A stretch of DNA of 64,000 bases from Ruminococcus sp. NK3A76 (GCF_000686125.1 NZ_JMMA01000002.1:3286001-3350000), one strand, 5' to 3'; counted from the first letter of the stretch, positions 51,957 through 60,453 are shown. Program-made: numbers and translations. Notes: generated by a model from the sequence alone, not told the origin.

Positions 51957-52112
51957 TTGAGGTCTATTTTTTTGCGCCGTTTTTTATGGCGTGAAGCATA
52001 CGTTTTGACCTCAAATCTCACAGAAGGGTTCTGAGGGAGTGCAGGGAGATGATCGCACCTGCATTATGAGGGAGGCAGACTGTTTGCCCTTTTCGTTCTA
52101 AGGGTAAGCAAA
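51957..52112 (+). ncRNA. Candidate structured leader of rpmG-secE-nusG
   Basis: Four self-complementary parts in order: TTGAGGTC (51957) with GACCTCAA (52007) enclosing a GCGCC/GGCGT hairpin, CAGAA/TTCTG (52021-52033), GCAGG/CCTGC (52041-52062) and TTTGCCCTT / AAGGGTAAGCAAA (52083-52112). A GGAGGTG ribosome site follows. I do not recognise a known leader family. Confidence 0.45.
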
Positions 52113-52133
52113 TTTCGTCAGGAGGTGCCGAAA

Positions 52134-52283
52134 ATGAGAGTTAAGATCACACTCGCATGCACAGAGTGCAAGCAGAGAAACTACAACACAAAGAAGAACA
52201 AGAAGAACGACCCCGACAGGCTCGAGATGAACAAGTACTGCAAATTCTGTAAGAAGCATACTCTTCACAAAGAGACTAAGTAA
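52134..52283 (+). CDS. rpmG: 50S ribosomal protein L33
   Basis: 49 residues: [17 protein letters not shown], ending [13 protein letters not shown]. Two CxxC pairs (Cys9/12 and Cys36/39) mark the zinc-binding form. A GGAGGTG ribosome site lies 8 bases upstream. First gene of the operon with secE and nusG, a common arrangement. Confidence 0.95.
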   Translation: MRVKITLACTECKQRNYNTKKNKKNDPDRLEMNKYCKFCKKHTLHKETK

Positions 52284-52301
52284 TTGCGGGAGGGCTTAGA
52301 A

Positions 52302-52553
52302 ATGGCTAAGGACACAAACGCAAAAAAGGGTAACTCCAAAGAGGTCGCTGCCAAGAAGAAAAAGGGCGGCATCTCGAAGTACTTCAGAGATCTCAAGAGC
52401 GAGCTGAAGAAAGTCGTATGGCCTTCAAGAAAGCAGGTAGTCAACAATACAGGCGTTGTTCTTGTTACTATGACTACACTTGGTCTTTTCCTTGCAGGTA
52501 TAGACTTAGGTCTTGGTAAGCTCCTTGACCTTATCCTGAAGATCGGCAGCTGA
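52302..52553 (+). CDS. secE: Preprotein translocase subunit SecE
   Basis: 83 residues from the ATG at 52302 with a GGGAGGG site. A Lys-rich N terminus, the amphipathic helix YFRDLKSELKKVVWPSRKQV, and one membrane helix (about 50-72). It clamps the SecY channel. Confidence 0.94.
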   Translation: MAKDTNAKKGNSKEVAAKKKKGGISKYFRDLKSELKKVVWPSRKQVVNNTGVVLVTMTTLGLFLAGIDLGLGKLLDLILKIGS

Positions 52554-52624
52554 TATGCTGCACAGCGTCGGCAGCGGCCGGCACACGGGTTTTTGATGAC
52601 TTATTTTAAGAGGAGGCAGGCTTT

Positions 52625-53152
52625 ATGTCACAGGCTAAATGGTATGTTGTTCACACCTATTCGGGTTATGAGAATAAGGTAGCTGAGAATATTGAAAAGG
52701 TCGTTGAGAACCGTAAGCTGCATGAGCTTATCGAGGAGGTAAGGATACCTACCGAGATGGTTTCCGAGATCAATAAGGACGGAAAGACAGTTCAGGCAGA
52801 GAGAAAGCTCTTTCCGAGCTATGTGCTCGTGAAAATGGTGATGACAGATGAGAGCTGGTACATAGTAAGGAACACCAGAGGTGTCACAGGCTTCGTAGGC
52901 CCCGGGTCAAAGCCCGTTCCGCTCACCGAAAAGGAAGTAGCGGCGCTCGGCGTTGACAGAGGCGGCTCGGCAGTTGAGGTGACATTCAAGGTAGGCGATT
53001 CCGTTAATGTTATCGGCGGCTCGTTTGACGGTTTTGTGGGCAGAGTTACTGCAATAGACACCGAGGCACAGACCGCAGAGGTCGTTGTTTCGATGTTCGG
53101 CAGAGAGACACCTGTTTCGCTCCCGCTTTCACAGATCAAGGCAGAGGAATAA
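52625..53152 (+). CDS. nusG: Transcription termination/antitermination protein NusG
   Basis: 175 residues. The NGN domain (1-105: KWYVVHTYSGYENKVAENI, LFPSYVLVKM, WYIVRNTRGVTGFVG) and C-terminal KOW domain (about 123-170: FKVGDSVNVIGGSFDGFVG). It binds RNA polymerase and adjusts pausing. An AGGAGGC ribosome site precedes it. Confidence 0.95.
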   Translation: MSQAKWYVVHTYSGYENKVAENIEKVVENRKLHELIEEVRIPTEMVSEINKDGKTVQAERKLFPSYVLVKMVMTDESWYIVRNTRGVTGFVGPGSKPVPLTEKEVAALGVDRGGSAVEVTFKVGDSVNVIGGSFDGFVGRVTAIDTEAQTAEVVVSMFGRETPVSLPLSQIKAEE

Positions 53153-53260
53153 AGAGCTCAAGACATAGGCAAAGAGGAAGGCGAAGAAGGTCTTCCGTAA
53201 AGTGGGAGAGTTGTACTTACCACACAGCTCGCCTTACCACAATTTATGGAGGTGCGTAAA

Positions 53261-53686
53261 ATGGCACAGAAGGTAGTAGGCTATATAAAGCTTCAGATTC
53301 CCGCAGGAAAGGCAACACCTGCTCCGCCGGTAGGTCCTGCACTCGGACAGCACGGCGTTAATATCATGGCATTCACAAAGGATTTCAACGAGAGAACAAA
53401 GAACGATATCGGTCTTATAATCCCTGTTGTTATCACAGTTTATGCTGACAGATCATTCACATTTATAACAAAGACTCCGCCTGCAGCAGTCCTTATAAAG
53501 AAAGCCTGCAAGATAGAGAGCGGTTCGGGCGTTCCGAACAAGACAAAGGTAGCTACGATCACAAAGGATCAGGTAAAGGCTATCGCAGAGCAGAAGATGC
53601 CCGACCTTAATGCAGCAAGCATTGAGACAGCTATGAGCATGATCGCAGGTACCTGCAGATCTATGGGCGTTGTAGTAGAGGACTAA
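53261..53686 (+). CDS. rplK: 50S ribosomal protein L11
   Basis: 141 residues from the ATG at 53261 with GGAGGTG upstream. [29 protein letters not shown] is diagnostic, with the C-terminal rRNA-binding domain after residue 72. It forms the base of the factor-binding stalk. Confidence 0.96.
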   Translation: MAQKVVGYIKLQIPAGKATPAPPVGPALGQHGVNIMAFTKDFNERTKNDIGLIIPVVITVYADRSFTFITKTPPAAVLIKKACKIESGSGVPNKTKVATITKDQVKAIAEQKMPDLNAASIETAMSMIAGTCRSMGVVVED

Positions 53687-53757
53687 CAGACAACTTCGTT
53701 TTTTAACGGAGCGTGGGAGGAAATTTCCGCTATCACCACTTAAAGGAGGATTTTTTA

Positions 53758-54453
53758 ATGAAACATGGCAAGAAGTATGTTGATTCAGAAAAGCTGATCG
53801 ACAGAGCTAAGTTATATGATGCCCCCGAAGCACTTGATCTTGCAGCTAAGGGCGCAAAGGCAAAATTCGATGAGACAATAGAAGCTCATATCCGTCTCGG
53901 CGTTGACTCCCGTCACGCTGACCAGCAGGTAAGAGGCGCTGTTGTTCTTCCTAACGGTACAGGTAAGAGCATCAAGGTGCTCGTATTCTGCAAGGAAGAT
54001 AAGTTCGAGGCTGCTCAGGCAGCCGGCGCTGAGTATGTAGGCGGTATGGATCTCGTTGAGAAGATCCAGAAGGAAAACTGGATGGATTTCGACGTAGTTA
54101 TCGCTTCCCCTGACATGATGGGCGTTGTTGGTCGTCTAGGTAAGGTGCTTGGTCCCCGTGGCCTTATGCCTAACCCGAAGGCCGGTACTGTTACTCCCGA
54201 TGTTGCAAAGGCTGTAACAGATGCTAAGGCTGGTAAGATCGAGTACAGACTTGACAAGACAAACATCATCCACTGCCCTATCGGCAAGGCTTCCTTCGGT
54301 GCTGAGAAGCTTGAGGAGAACTTCAACACTCTTGTTGAGGCTATAGTTAAGGCTAAGCCTGCTGCTGCTAAGGGTCAGTACCTCAAGAGCATCGTTGTTG
54401 CTTCAACAATGGGCGTTGGTATCAAGGTAAATACTGCTAAGTACGGCGTATAA
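53758..54453 (+). CDS. rplA: 50S ribosomal protein L1
   Basis: 231 residues from the ATG at 53758 with AAGGAGG upstream. [20 protein letters not shown] and [16 protein letters not shown] are characteristic. Forms the L1 stalk. It ends the operon; rplJ-rplL, which usually follow, are elsewhere. Confidence 0.96.
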   Translation: MKHGKKYVDSEKLIDRAKLYDAPEALDLAAKGAKAKFDETIEAHIRLGVDSRHADQQVRGAVVLPNGTGKSIKVLVFCKEDKFEAAQAAGAEYVGGMDLVEKIQKENWMDFDVVIASPDMMGVVGRLGKVLGPRGLMPNPKAGTVTPDVAKAVTDAKAGKIEYRLDKTNIIHCPIGKASFGAEKLEENFNTLVEAIVKAKPAAAKGQYLKSIVVASTMGVGIKVNTAKYGV

Positions 54454-54463
54454 TAACGTATAT

Positions 54464-54493
54464 AAAAAGAGCTGCTGCGGCGGCTCTTTTTTT
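54464..54493 (+). terminator. Terminator of the rpmG-rplA operon
   Basis: AAAAGAGC...GCTCTTTTTTT, 11 bases after the rplA stop. Confidence 0.85.
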
Positions 54494-54517
54494 AACTATT
54501 TATATGGGGGCATAAGA

Positions 54518-54844
54518 ATGACCAAGGACAACTACCTCGAATGGTGTAAAAGCATCGCAGGTGCATCTCAGGACAAGCCGTTTAAAAACGACTTTGACAC
54601 GGTCGTGCTGCGGCATACTGACAACAGAAAATGGTTCGGTATCGTGATGTGTGTCAAGGGCAGGTGGCTCGTTGACCTTAAGACTGACCCGATGGAGGGC
54701 GATGTGTACAAGTCCGCCTACGAGGGCGTGACCCCTGCATACCACATGAACAAGCGCCACTGGATAACTGTCTACTTTGAGAGCGATGTGCCGGACGAGC
54801 TGCTCTGCGGCATGACACTTGCGAGCTTCGGGCTGACAAAGTAG
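54518..54844 (+). CDS. MmcQ/YjbR family protein
   Basis: 108 residues. DTVVLRHTDNRKWFGIVM, VDLKTDPMEGDV and GVTPAYHMNKRHWITVYF match the MmcQ/YjbR fold, a CyaY-like small domain proposed to bind DNA. The cellular role is unknown. Confidence 0.85.
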   Translation: MTKDNYLEWCKSIAGASQDKPFKNDFDTVVLRHTDNRKWFGIVMCVKGRWLVDLKTDPMEGDVYKSAYEGVTPAYHMNKRHWITVYFESDVPDELLCGMTLASFGLTK

Positions 54845-55247
54845 CTTTGCATTATTTGTTCAGTTTGCGTATTGAAAACTATTCAGAAATATGTTAAACT
54901 TGTATGAGGAAAAGTTTGATTTTTTTCGTTTTCGCAGAGGTCTGAAAATGGCCTGAGAAAAAACGTCGAATCAAATTTCGGAGTATAATAACGGACAGTT
55001 AACGGTGACATTCCAAACATCGAAAATGTTGAAAACTCTGTTGAAATTGTTAAAAAGTCGGGCTTCAAACACCGGTTTTTCACAGAAAGCGGCTCAAACT
55101 TTCAACAATGGTACTAAAAAACGGCTTTTGGTGTACCGTTTTGTAACCTTTATTACACGGTTGATTATAAGCAAAATTTGCATTTTAAGGGTAAAATTTC
55201 AGACAATTGACGTGTTTAGTGACCTATCTTTAACAAAAACGGAGGGG
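54845..55247 (+). other. Long A/T-rich leader region of the cellulase gene
   Basis: 403 bases with no gene I can support. An open frame runs through it in phase with the cellulase but has no ribosome site. TTTGATTTTTTTCG (54915) has an inverse partner CGTCGAATCAAA (54964). No consensus promoter or cellulase-type operator is clear. Confidence 0.4.
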
Positions 55248-57524
55248 ATGAAGTTGACATTCAGAGCTAAGGCAGCGGCGGCTATTGCAGCGGCTGTGAT
55301 GTGTGTTTCGGTAGGGTTTGCAGGGCAGACGGCTATGGGTACTTTCATAACTGCACAGGCTTCGCAGACCGAACAGCAGTTAAGGAGCATATCGGATATC
55401 CAGAGCGATTGGATAGGGAATATCTTCTACACAGGGCAGGCGATAGAGCCTGAGCTGACACTGCACGACTACAGCCAAAACTATGTGCTCGTAAAGGGCA
55501 CAGACTACAGTGTGACCTTTGAGAACAACGTAAACGCCGGCAAGGCAAAGGCTTTGATAACCGGCAAGGGGCTCTATCAGGGTCAGAAGACGATAGAGTT
55601 CGACATAGGCAAGAGGCCTTTCTATTCCGAGACAACGGTGACGGCCGCCAAGAAGGAGTATGACTTTACAGGGTATGAGATAAAGCCTGATGTAAAGGTC
55701 GTTTCGGCAGGCAAAACGCTTGTAAAGGGCACAGATTACACGGTGTCCTATCAGGACAATACAAACATAGGCACAGGCCGCATAATCGTCAAGGGCATAG
55801 GCAACTGCGAGGGCGAGCTGCAGACTACATTCTCGATAACCGCCGGGCAGATAACGGCTTCAAATGTTACTCTTGCAAAGACGAGCTATGCATACACCGG
55901 CAAGGCGATAACCCCCGGCGTGACTGTGAAAATTGGCTCCAGGACGCTCGTTAAGGATACTGATTACACAGTGTCATGCTCATCAAACACCAAGGCAGGC
56001 ACTGCTAAGGTGACAGTTACAGGCAAGGGCACATTCAAAGGCACGGCGACAAAGAGCTTTACCATAACCAAGACAAGCATTTCAAACCTTAAGCCGACGG
56101 CAGCTGCTTCAAAGTATGCATACACCGGCAAGGCTATCACTCCTGATGTAGTTATCAAAAACGGCGGTGTGAAGCTAAAGAAGGGCACAGACTACACCCT
56201 TTCTTACAAGGCCAACAAGGCGATAGGCAAGGCAACGATAACCGTTACCGGCAAGGGCAGCTACACAGGCAGTGCAAAGTGTACTTTCCAGATAGTTCCC
56301 AAAAAGGTGACAGGCGTAAAGGCGGCTGCTGCATCAAAGACCGTCGGCAAGCTGAGCTGGACAAAGACCGGCAATGCAAGCGGCTACAGGATATATCAGT
56401 ATAACACATCTACCAAGAAGTATGTGAAGCTAAAGACGATATCCTCAAACGCAACTGTCAGCTGCAAGCTCACAGGGCTTAAGGCAGGCGGCAGCTACAA
56501 GTACAAGGTAAGAGCATACAAGAAGATCAAGGGCGTTGTTTACTGGGGCACACCGAGTGCGGCTGTTACACTTAAGCTCGCAGCGAACGGCACACCTGTT
56601 GCAAACCACGGCAGGCTGAAGGTAAGCGGTGCGAACATCGTTGACGCAAACGGCAAGAAGTTCCAGATGATAGGTATGTCTACCCACGGTCTTATGTGGG
56701 AGGATTTCTCAAACATCACCTCAAAGGCATCTCTCAAAGTGCTGCGTAATGACTGGGGCGTAAACACCATAAGACTTGCTATGTACACAGAGGAGTACGG
56801 CGGCTACACAACTGGCTCGGGCTTCAAGTCACAGGCCAAGCAGAAGGTCATAGACGGTGTCAAGAACGCAACTGATCTCGGTATGTACGCAATAATCGAC
56901 TGGCACATCTTAAAGGACGGCAACCCTCAGACACACCAGAGCGAGGCCGTAGCGTTCTTTACCGAGATGGCCAAGAAATACAAGGGACAGAACAACGTCA
57001 TCTACGAGATATGCAACGAGCCAAACGGCGGCGTTACATGGTCAAGAAACATCAAGCCCTACTGCCAGGCGATAGTCAGCGCTATAAGAAAGTATGACAA
57101 GAACGCTATCATCGTATGCGGCACAGGCACATGGAGCCAGGACATAGACCAGGTGCTCGGCAACAGGATAGACGACAAGAACTGCGTCTACACGCTGCAC
57201 TTCTATGCAAACACTCACACCGACTGGCTGAGAAACAGAGTTACAAGCTGCTATTCAAAGGGTCTGCCGATACTTGTTACTGAGTTCGGCACCTGCGATG
57301 CATCGGGCAACGGCGGCTTCAATGCGGCTCAGACAAAGACATGGCTCAGCCTGCTTGACAAGTACATGATAGGTTACATGAACTGGAGCGCCTGCGGCAA
57401 GGCAGAAACAGCCTCGGCGTTCAAGAGCGGCACAAACCTCTCCGCAATAAAGAAGGGCACCACCCAGCTCACCGAGAGCGGCAAGCTGATACGCTCGCTT
57501 TACAAAAAGAGGACAGGCAAATAA
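55248..57524 (+). CDS. Secreted GH5 cellulase with Ig-like repeats, no dockerin
   Basis: 758 residues from the ATG at 55248. GGAGG is only two bases from this ATG and eight from a TTG at 55254, so the TTG may be the real start. Order: an Ala-rich signal peptide (1-37), about four Ig-like repeats (YTGKAITP..VKGTDYTVSY..GKGTYTG type, about 45-350), an FN3-like domain (about 360-445), and a GH5 catalytic domain (about 455-755). The acid/base Glu591 is in CNEPNGG and the nucleophile Glu679 in VTEFGTC. It cleaves beta-1,4-glucan. It carries neither dockerin nor recognisable CBM; the repeats could bind the cell surface or substrate. Confidence 0.9.
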   Translation: MKLTFRAKAAAAIAAAVMCVSVGFAGQTAMGTFITAQASQTEQQLRSISDIQSDWIGNIFYTGQAIEPELTLHDYSQNYVLVKGTDYSVTFENNVNAGKAKALITGKGLYQGQKTIEFDIGKRPFYSETTVTAAKKEYDFTGYEIKPDVKVVSAGKTLVKGTDYTVSYQDNTNIGTGRIIVKGIGNCEGELQTTFSITAGQITASNVTLAKTSYAYTGKAITPGVTVKIGSRTLVKDTDYTVSCSSNTKAGTAKVTVTGKGTFKGTATKSFTITKTSISNLKPTAAASKYAYTGKAITPDVVIKNGGVKLKKGTDYTLSYKANKAIGKATITVTGKGSYTGSAKCTFQIVPKKVTGVKAAAASKTVGKLSWTKTGNASGYRIYQYNTSTKKYVKLKTISSNATVSCKLTGLKAGGSYKYKVRAYKKIKGVVYWGTPSAAVTLKLAANGTPVANHGRLKVSGANIVDANGKKFQMIGMSTHGLMWEDFSNITSKASLKVLRNDWGVNTIRLAMYTEEYGGYTTGSGFKSQAKQKVIDGVKNATDLGMYAIIDWHILKDGNPQTHQSEAVAFFTEMAKKYKGQNNVIYEICNEPNGGVTWSRNIKPYCQAIVSAIRKYDKNAIIVCGTGTWSQDIDQVLGNRIDDKNCVYTLHFYANTHTDWLRNRVTSCYSKGLPILVTEFGTCDASGNGGFNAAQTKTWLSLLDKYMIGYMNWSACGKAETASAFKSGTNLSAIKKGTTQLTESGKLIRSLYKKRTGK

Positions 57525-57535
57525 GAATAAGAATA

Positions 57536-57564
57536 CCCCCTGCGGCCGTGATGACTGCGGGGGG
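57536..57564. repeat. G/C hairpin left of the RhuM-Fic gene
   Basis: CCCCCTGCGGCCGTG ... CTGCGGGGGG. Its first 15 bases recur at 58526 on the other side of the gene. It may also end the cellulase transcript. Confidence 0.65.
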
Positions 57565-57588
57565 TGATGTATAAAGAAGATGATAAAT

Positions 57589-58521
57589 ATGGAAAGGAAA
57601 GAGATAATATTATATGAAACAGCAGATCATGCTGTAAAGCTTGATGTGACGACGGACAGGGATACGGTGTGGCTAAACAGAGCGCAGATTGCAGAGCTGT
57701 TTGACCGAGATGTAAGTGTTATTGGACGACATATCAATACGGTATTTAATGAAAAAGAACTTGATAAAGAAAGCAATGTGCAAAATATGCACATTCCAAA
57801 TTCTGACAAACCGGTCGATTACTACAACCTCGATGTGATAATCTCGGTGGGATACCGTGTAAAGTCGCAGCGTGGCGTGGAGTTTCGCAGGTGGGCGAAC
57901 GGAGTGCTCAAGGATTACATAATCAAGGGGTATGCTGTCAATAATAAGCGTATAGAACAGATAGGCGAGGTCATACGCATTATGAAGCGTGCAGAAAATC
58001 AGCTTGATGCAAAACATGTGCTGTCGGTGATAGAAAAATTCAACACCGCACTTGATCTGCTTGATGATTACGATCATCAGACAATGAAAAAGCCGGCAGG
58101 AAACAAGGCAGTATATGTGCTTGATTATGACGAGTGCCGCAGGGTGATAAATGAGATGAGGTTTGCATCAGACAGTGAGCTTTTCGGCAATGAAAAGGAC
58201 GACTCCTTCAAGGGCAGTATCGCAAACATCTATCAGGAATTCGGCGGCGTGGAGCTTTACCCCTCGCTTGAAGAAAAGGCTGCGAACCTGCTCTACTTCG
58301 TCACCAAGAACCACAGCTTTTCAGACGGCAACAAGCGCATAGCGGCGGCGATGTATTTATATTTTCTTGACAAGAACGGGGCACTGTTTCTTGATGATGC
58401 CAAAACAGAAAAAGCCATAGCCGACCAGACGCTTGCCGCACTCACGATAATGATAGCCGAGTCACAGCCGAGCGAAAAGGAAATGATGATAAACGTCATT
58501 ATGAATTGTATGGTCAAATAG
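57589..58521 (+). CDS. RhuM-type DNA-binding domain fused to Fic/Doc domain
   Basis: 310 residues from the ATG at 57589 (an ATG at 57580 is also possible). The N-terminal half (1-120: VWLNRAQIAELFDRDVSVIGRHI, SVGYRVKSQRGVEFRRWAN) is the RhuM/virulence family fold, which looks DNA-binding. The C-terminal half (about 180-305) is Fic/Doc-like with the complete active motif HSFSDGNKRIAA. Fic enzymes transfer AMP or phosphate to a target protein. No separate antitoxin gene is adjacent; the N-terminal domain may repress the gene or restrain the activity. It lies between two copies of a hairpin. Confidence 0.85.
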   Translation: MERKEIILYETADHAVKLDVTTDRDTVWLNRAQIAELFDRDVSVIGRHINTVFNEKELDKESNVQNMHIPNSDKPVDYYNLDVIISVGYRVKSQRGVEFRRWANGVLKDYIIKGYAVNNKRIEQIGEVIRIMKRAENQLDAKHVLSVIEKFNTALDLLDDYDHQTMKKPAGNKAVYVLDYDECRRVINEMRFASDSELFGNEKDDSFKGSIANIYQEFGGVELYPSLEEKAANLLYFVTKNHSFSDGNKRIAAAMYLYFLDKNGALFLDDAKTEKAIADQTLAALTIMIAESQPSEKEMMINVIMNCMVK

Positions 58522-58524
58522 TTT

Positions 58525-58557
58525 CCCCCCTGCGGCCGTGAAAGGCTGTAGGGGGGG
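58525..58557. repeat. G/C hairpin right of the RhuM-Fic gene
   Basis: CCCCCCTGCGGCCGTG...GGCTGTAGGGGGG, sharing 15 bases with 57536-57550. It may terminate transcription from either side. Confidence 0.65.
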
Positions 58558-58559
58558 TT

Positions 58560-58959
58560 CTATTTAGTAGGCATACGACCTACATCGATCTCCTTTTCGA
58601 GAACGCCTTCATCGTCATATATGTATACATAAAACAGATTTATCCCTTCGATGTCGGTATTCTTCGGGTATTTCCTTGTCTGAAAATATCCGATATCATA
58701 AACTATGCCATTATCTGTGGTCGTTTTTTAAGGCAACACCGCACAAAGATTGTGGTACAGATACGCAGTCAGAATTTTCGTCAGATTGCCCAAATTTACC
58801 GCAGGAATACTAACGTATTTCAAGGTGAATTTGGGTGATATGACGGAAAATCTGCAAGTAGATGTGCCGCAAAGCTCTCAGGCGGTCTTTGTGCGGTGTT
58901 GCCTTAAATTCGATACCGAGATGTGAGTCTGATATCTCGCCGTTTTTGTCGATCGTCAT
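58560..58959 (-). pseudogene. Small gene interrupted by a MITE
   Basis: On the minus strand an ATG at 58959 with GAGAAGGA upstream encodes MTIDKNGEISDSHLGIEF and runs into MITE copy 5. Beyond the element the sequence encodes KTTTDNGIVYDIGYFQTRKY ... EIDVGRMPTK and stops at 58560. Joining the two sides after removing element plus one TTAA gives a frame one base off, at an A-run, so a second small change is likely. The family is unknown. It lies 17 bases after the next gene and looks like its partner. Confidence 0.65.
58732..58903. mobile_element. MITE-like element, copy 5 (172 bp), inside a gene
   Basis: Ends GGCAACACCGCAC / GTGCGGTGTTGCC, flanked by TTAA on both sides (58728-58731 and 58904-58907). 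It splits a small gene. Confidence 0.85.
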
Positions 58960-58976
58960 TCCTTCTCGGGGAATGC

Positions 58977-59354
58977 TCACCATTCTCTGCCCTCGTTGTT
59001 TTTTTCAAGAATATGCCCGTCTTCGGGGTCAACGAGGAATCTTCTTCCTAAAAAGTCATTTACCTGCAAAAGCCCGTCGGACTCTCTTATGTACATTCCT
59101 GTGTAGCACACCGACGAGCTGGCTGCCTTTGGACTGCCTGTTCTTTTGAAAAACCTACCGCTTTTTTCTATCTGCCACAGTATATTTGCCTCAAAGTCAA
59201 CGCAGAAGATGTTTGCAGGATCATCTGCGCCGTTTGGGATATCCAGCAGCACAATGACCCGATCATCGGTTATATCTATCTGTCTGATGTTATAGTCAAA
59301 ATATATATCGTGATGATCAATATGGAGATCGTTCCCGTTTATTTCAATGTTCAT
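58977..59354 (-). CDS. Small protein of unknown function
   Basis: 125 residues with a GAAAGGA ribosome site. Soluble, acidic, beta-rich in appearance (DIYFDYNIRQIDITDDRVIVLLDIP; IFCVDFEANILWQIE; MYIRESDGLLQVNDFLGRRFLVDPEDG). This pattern is like small proteins that accompany toxin/immunity loci, but I do not recognise a family. MITE copy 6 lies 41 bases upstream and may affect its expression. Confidence 0.6.
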   Translation of the reverse strand: MNIEINGNDLHIDHHDIYFDYNIRQIDITDDRVIVLLDIPNGADDPANIFCVDFEANILWQIEKSGRFFKRTGSPKAASSSVCYTGMYIRESDGLLQVNDFLGRRFLVDPEDGHILEKNNEGREW

Positions 59355-59395
59355 TTTAGTTTATCCTTTCGGCCGGGTCAGTTGTTATTTCTATA

Positions 59396-59567
59396 GGCAA
59401 CACCGCACGAAGATTGTGCGCAAATTGCGCAGTCAGCTTTTTCGTCAGATTGCACAGATTTTCCGAAGGAATACTACCGTATTTCAAGGAAAAAATGTGT
59501 AATATGACGGAAAAGATACAAGTAAGTTGCGTACAAAGCCTTCAGGCGGTCTTTGTGCGGTGTTGCC
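59396..59567. mobile_element. MITE-like element, copy 6 (172 bp)
   Basis: Ends as in the other copies, flanked by TATA on both sides. In reverse complement it differs from copy 1 (10-181) at one base by my reading. It lies upstream of the gene at 58977-59354. Confidence 0.85.
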
Positions 59568-59593
59568 TATATACAATATACCGGAATAAGTAT

Positions 59594-60049
59594 TCACATA
59601 TCAATATTTAAACATATTACATAGCACAGTAAAAGCATTACTGCACTCAGACAGCCTAAACCGATCATAAGGTCTTTTCTTATTTTTGCCAGCGGTATGT
59701 TATAACATAAGAGCAAAAGAAAACAAAACAATACTGAAAGGTACGCATTTCCGTTTACGAGCATAAACCACCAGGAACCAAAAATGCAAAGGATAATATT
59801 ACTGATAATTGTATCTGTCATGATCGTTCGTCTGCTCAGTTCTGTTATATCATCATCTTCAAGCTGACTGACAAGAAAAAAATATCTTAGGAAAATAATA
59901 CCTAATCCTGATACATAGCAAATAGGATAACCTATCAGATCTCTGTCATTACCATAGAATCCTCCGGTCGCTGTTTTACACAATGATACGCCGAACAGAA
60001 ACGGTATGAATGATAATACAGTTGCGATTTTTTGTTCTTTTTTATTCAT
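59594..60049 (-). CDS. Four-helix membrane protein of unknown function
   Basis: 151 residues. Four membrane helices at about 9-25, 40-60, 80-118 (possibly two) and 128-150, with an acidic loop VSQLEDDDITELSRR. A/T-rich compared with the housekeeping genes. No recognised family; alone on its strand. Confidence 0.6.
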   Translation of the reverse strand: MNKKEQKIATVLSFIPFLFGVSLCKTATGGFYGNDRDLIGYPICYVSGLGIIFLRYFFLVSQLEDDDITELSRRTIMTDTIISNIILCIFGSWWFMLVNGNAYLSVLFCFLLLLCYNIPLAKIRKDLMIGLGCLSAVMLLLCYVICLNIDM

Positions 60050-60209
60050 ATGTATGTACTTCCGATGCTTTTACTTAAATTTATATGAATATTATATCAT
60101 TACTGACTTATTATGTCAATCTCCGCACCGCAGGCATTGATTATTTTACATATAAAATACAGTTTTTGCAGGGAATTTTTGAGTAATAAGATAAATTTTC
60201 AAAAAGTGC

Positions 60210-60238
60210 TTGACAAGTGCGTATGGATATGATATAAT
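60210..60238 (+). promoter_or_regulatory. Promoter of tRNA-Leu
   Basis: TTGACA (60210-60215), 17 bases, TATAAT (60233-60238), 12 bases before the tRNA. Confidence 0.85.
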
Positions 60239-60250
60239 ATTATCTGTCAA

Positions 60251-60334
60251 GCGGCAGTGCTGGAATAGGCAGACAGGCACGTTTGAGGGGCGTGTGTCTT
60301 TGACGTATGGGTTCAAGTCCCATTTGCCGCACCA
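60251..60334 (+). tRNA. tRNA-Leu, anticodon GAG
   Basis: Acceptor GCGGCAG pairs with TTGCCGC, followed by A and an encoded CCA. The anticodon stem is CACGT/GCGTG with loop TTGAGGG, giving GAG. A long variable arm (TGTCTTTGACGTAT) and T-loop GGTTCAAGTCC are present. A terminator follows at 60338-60373. The integrase gene is 119 bases downstream and its 3' end faces the tRNA. Confidence 0.93.
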
Positions 60335-60337
60335 TCT

Positions 60338-60373
60338 AAAAGCTCGTAAACACGGCGTTTACGAGCTTTTTTC
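60338..60373 (+). terminator. Terminator of tRNA-Leu
   Basis: AAAGCTCGTAAAC-acg-GCGTTTACGAGCTTTTTT, a long perfect stem with T-run. Confidence 0.9.
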
Positions 60374-60453
60374 ATGCCCAAAAACATAGCCTGTCCATTA
60401 ACTGTCCATTATTGTAACTTGGCTGTCCATTGTGTGACCTGATGTAAGTTTAT

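Noticed and set aside
55005-55247. Upstream extension of the GH5 protein to 839 residues
   Set aside because: The extension has no ribosome site, and the signal peptide begins at 55248/55254 right after GGAGGGG.
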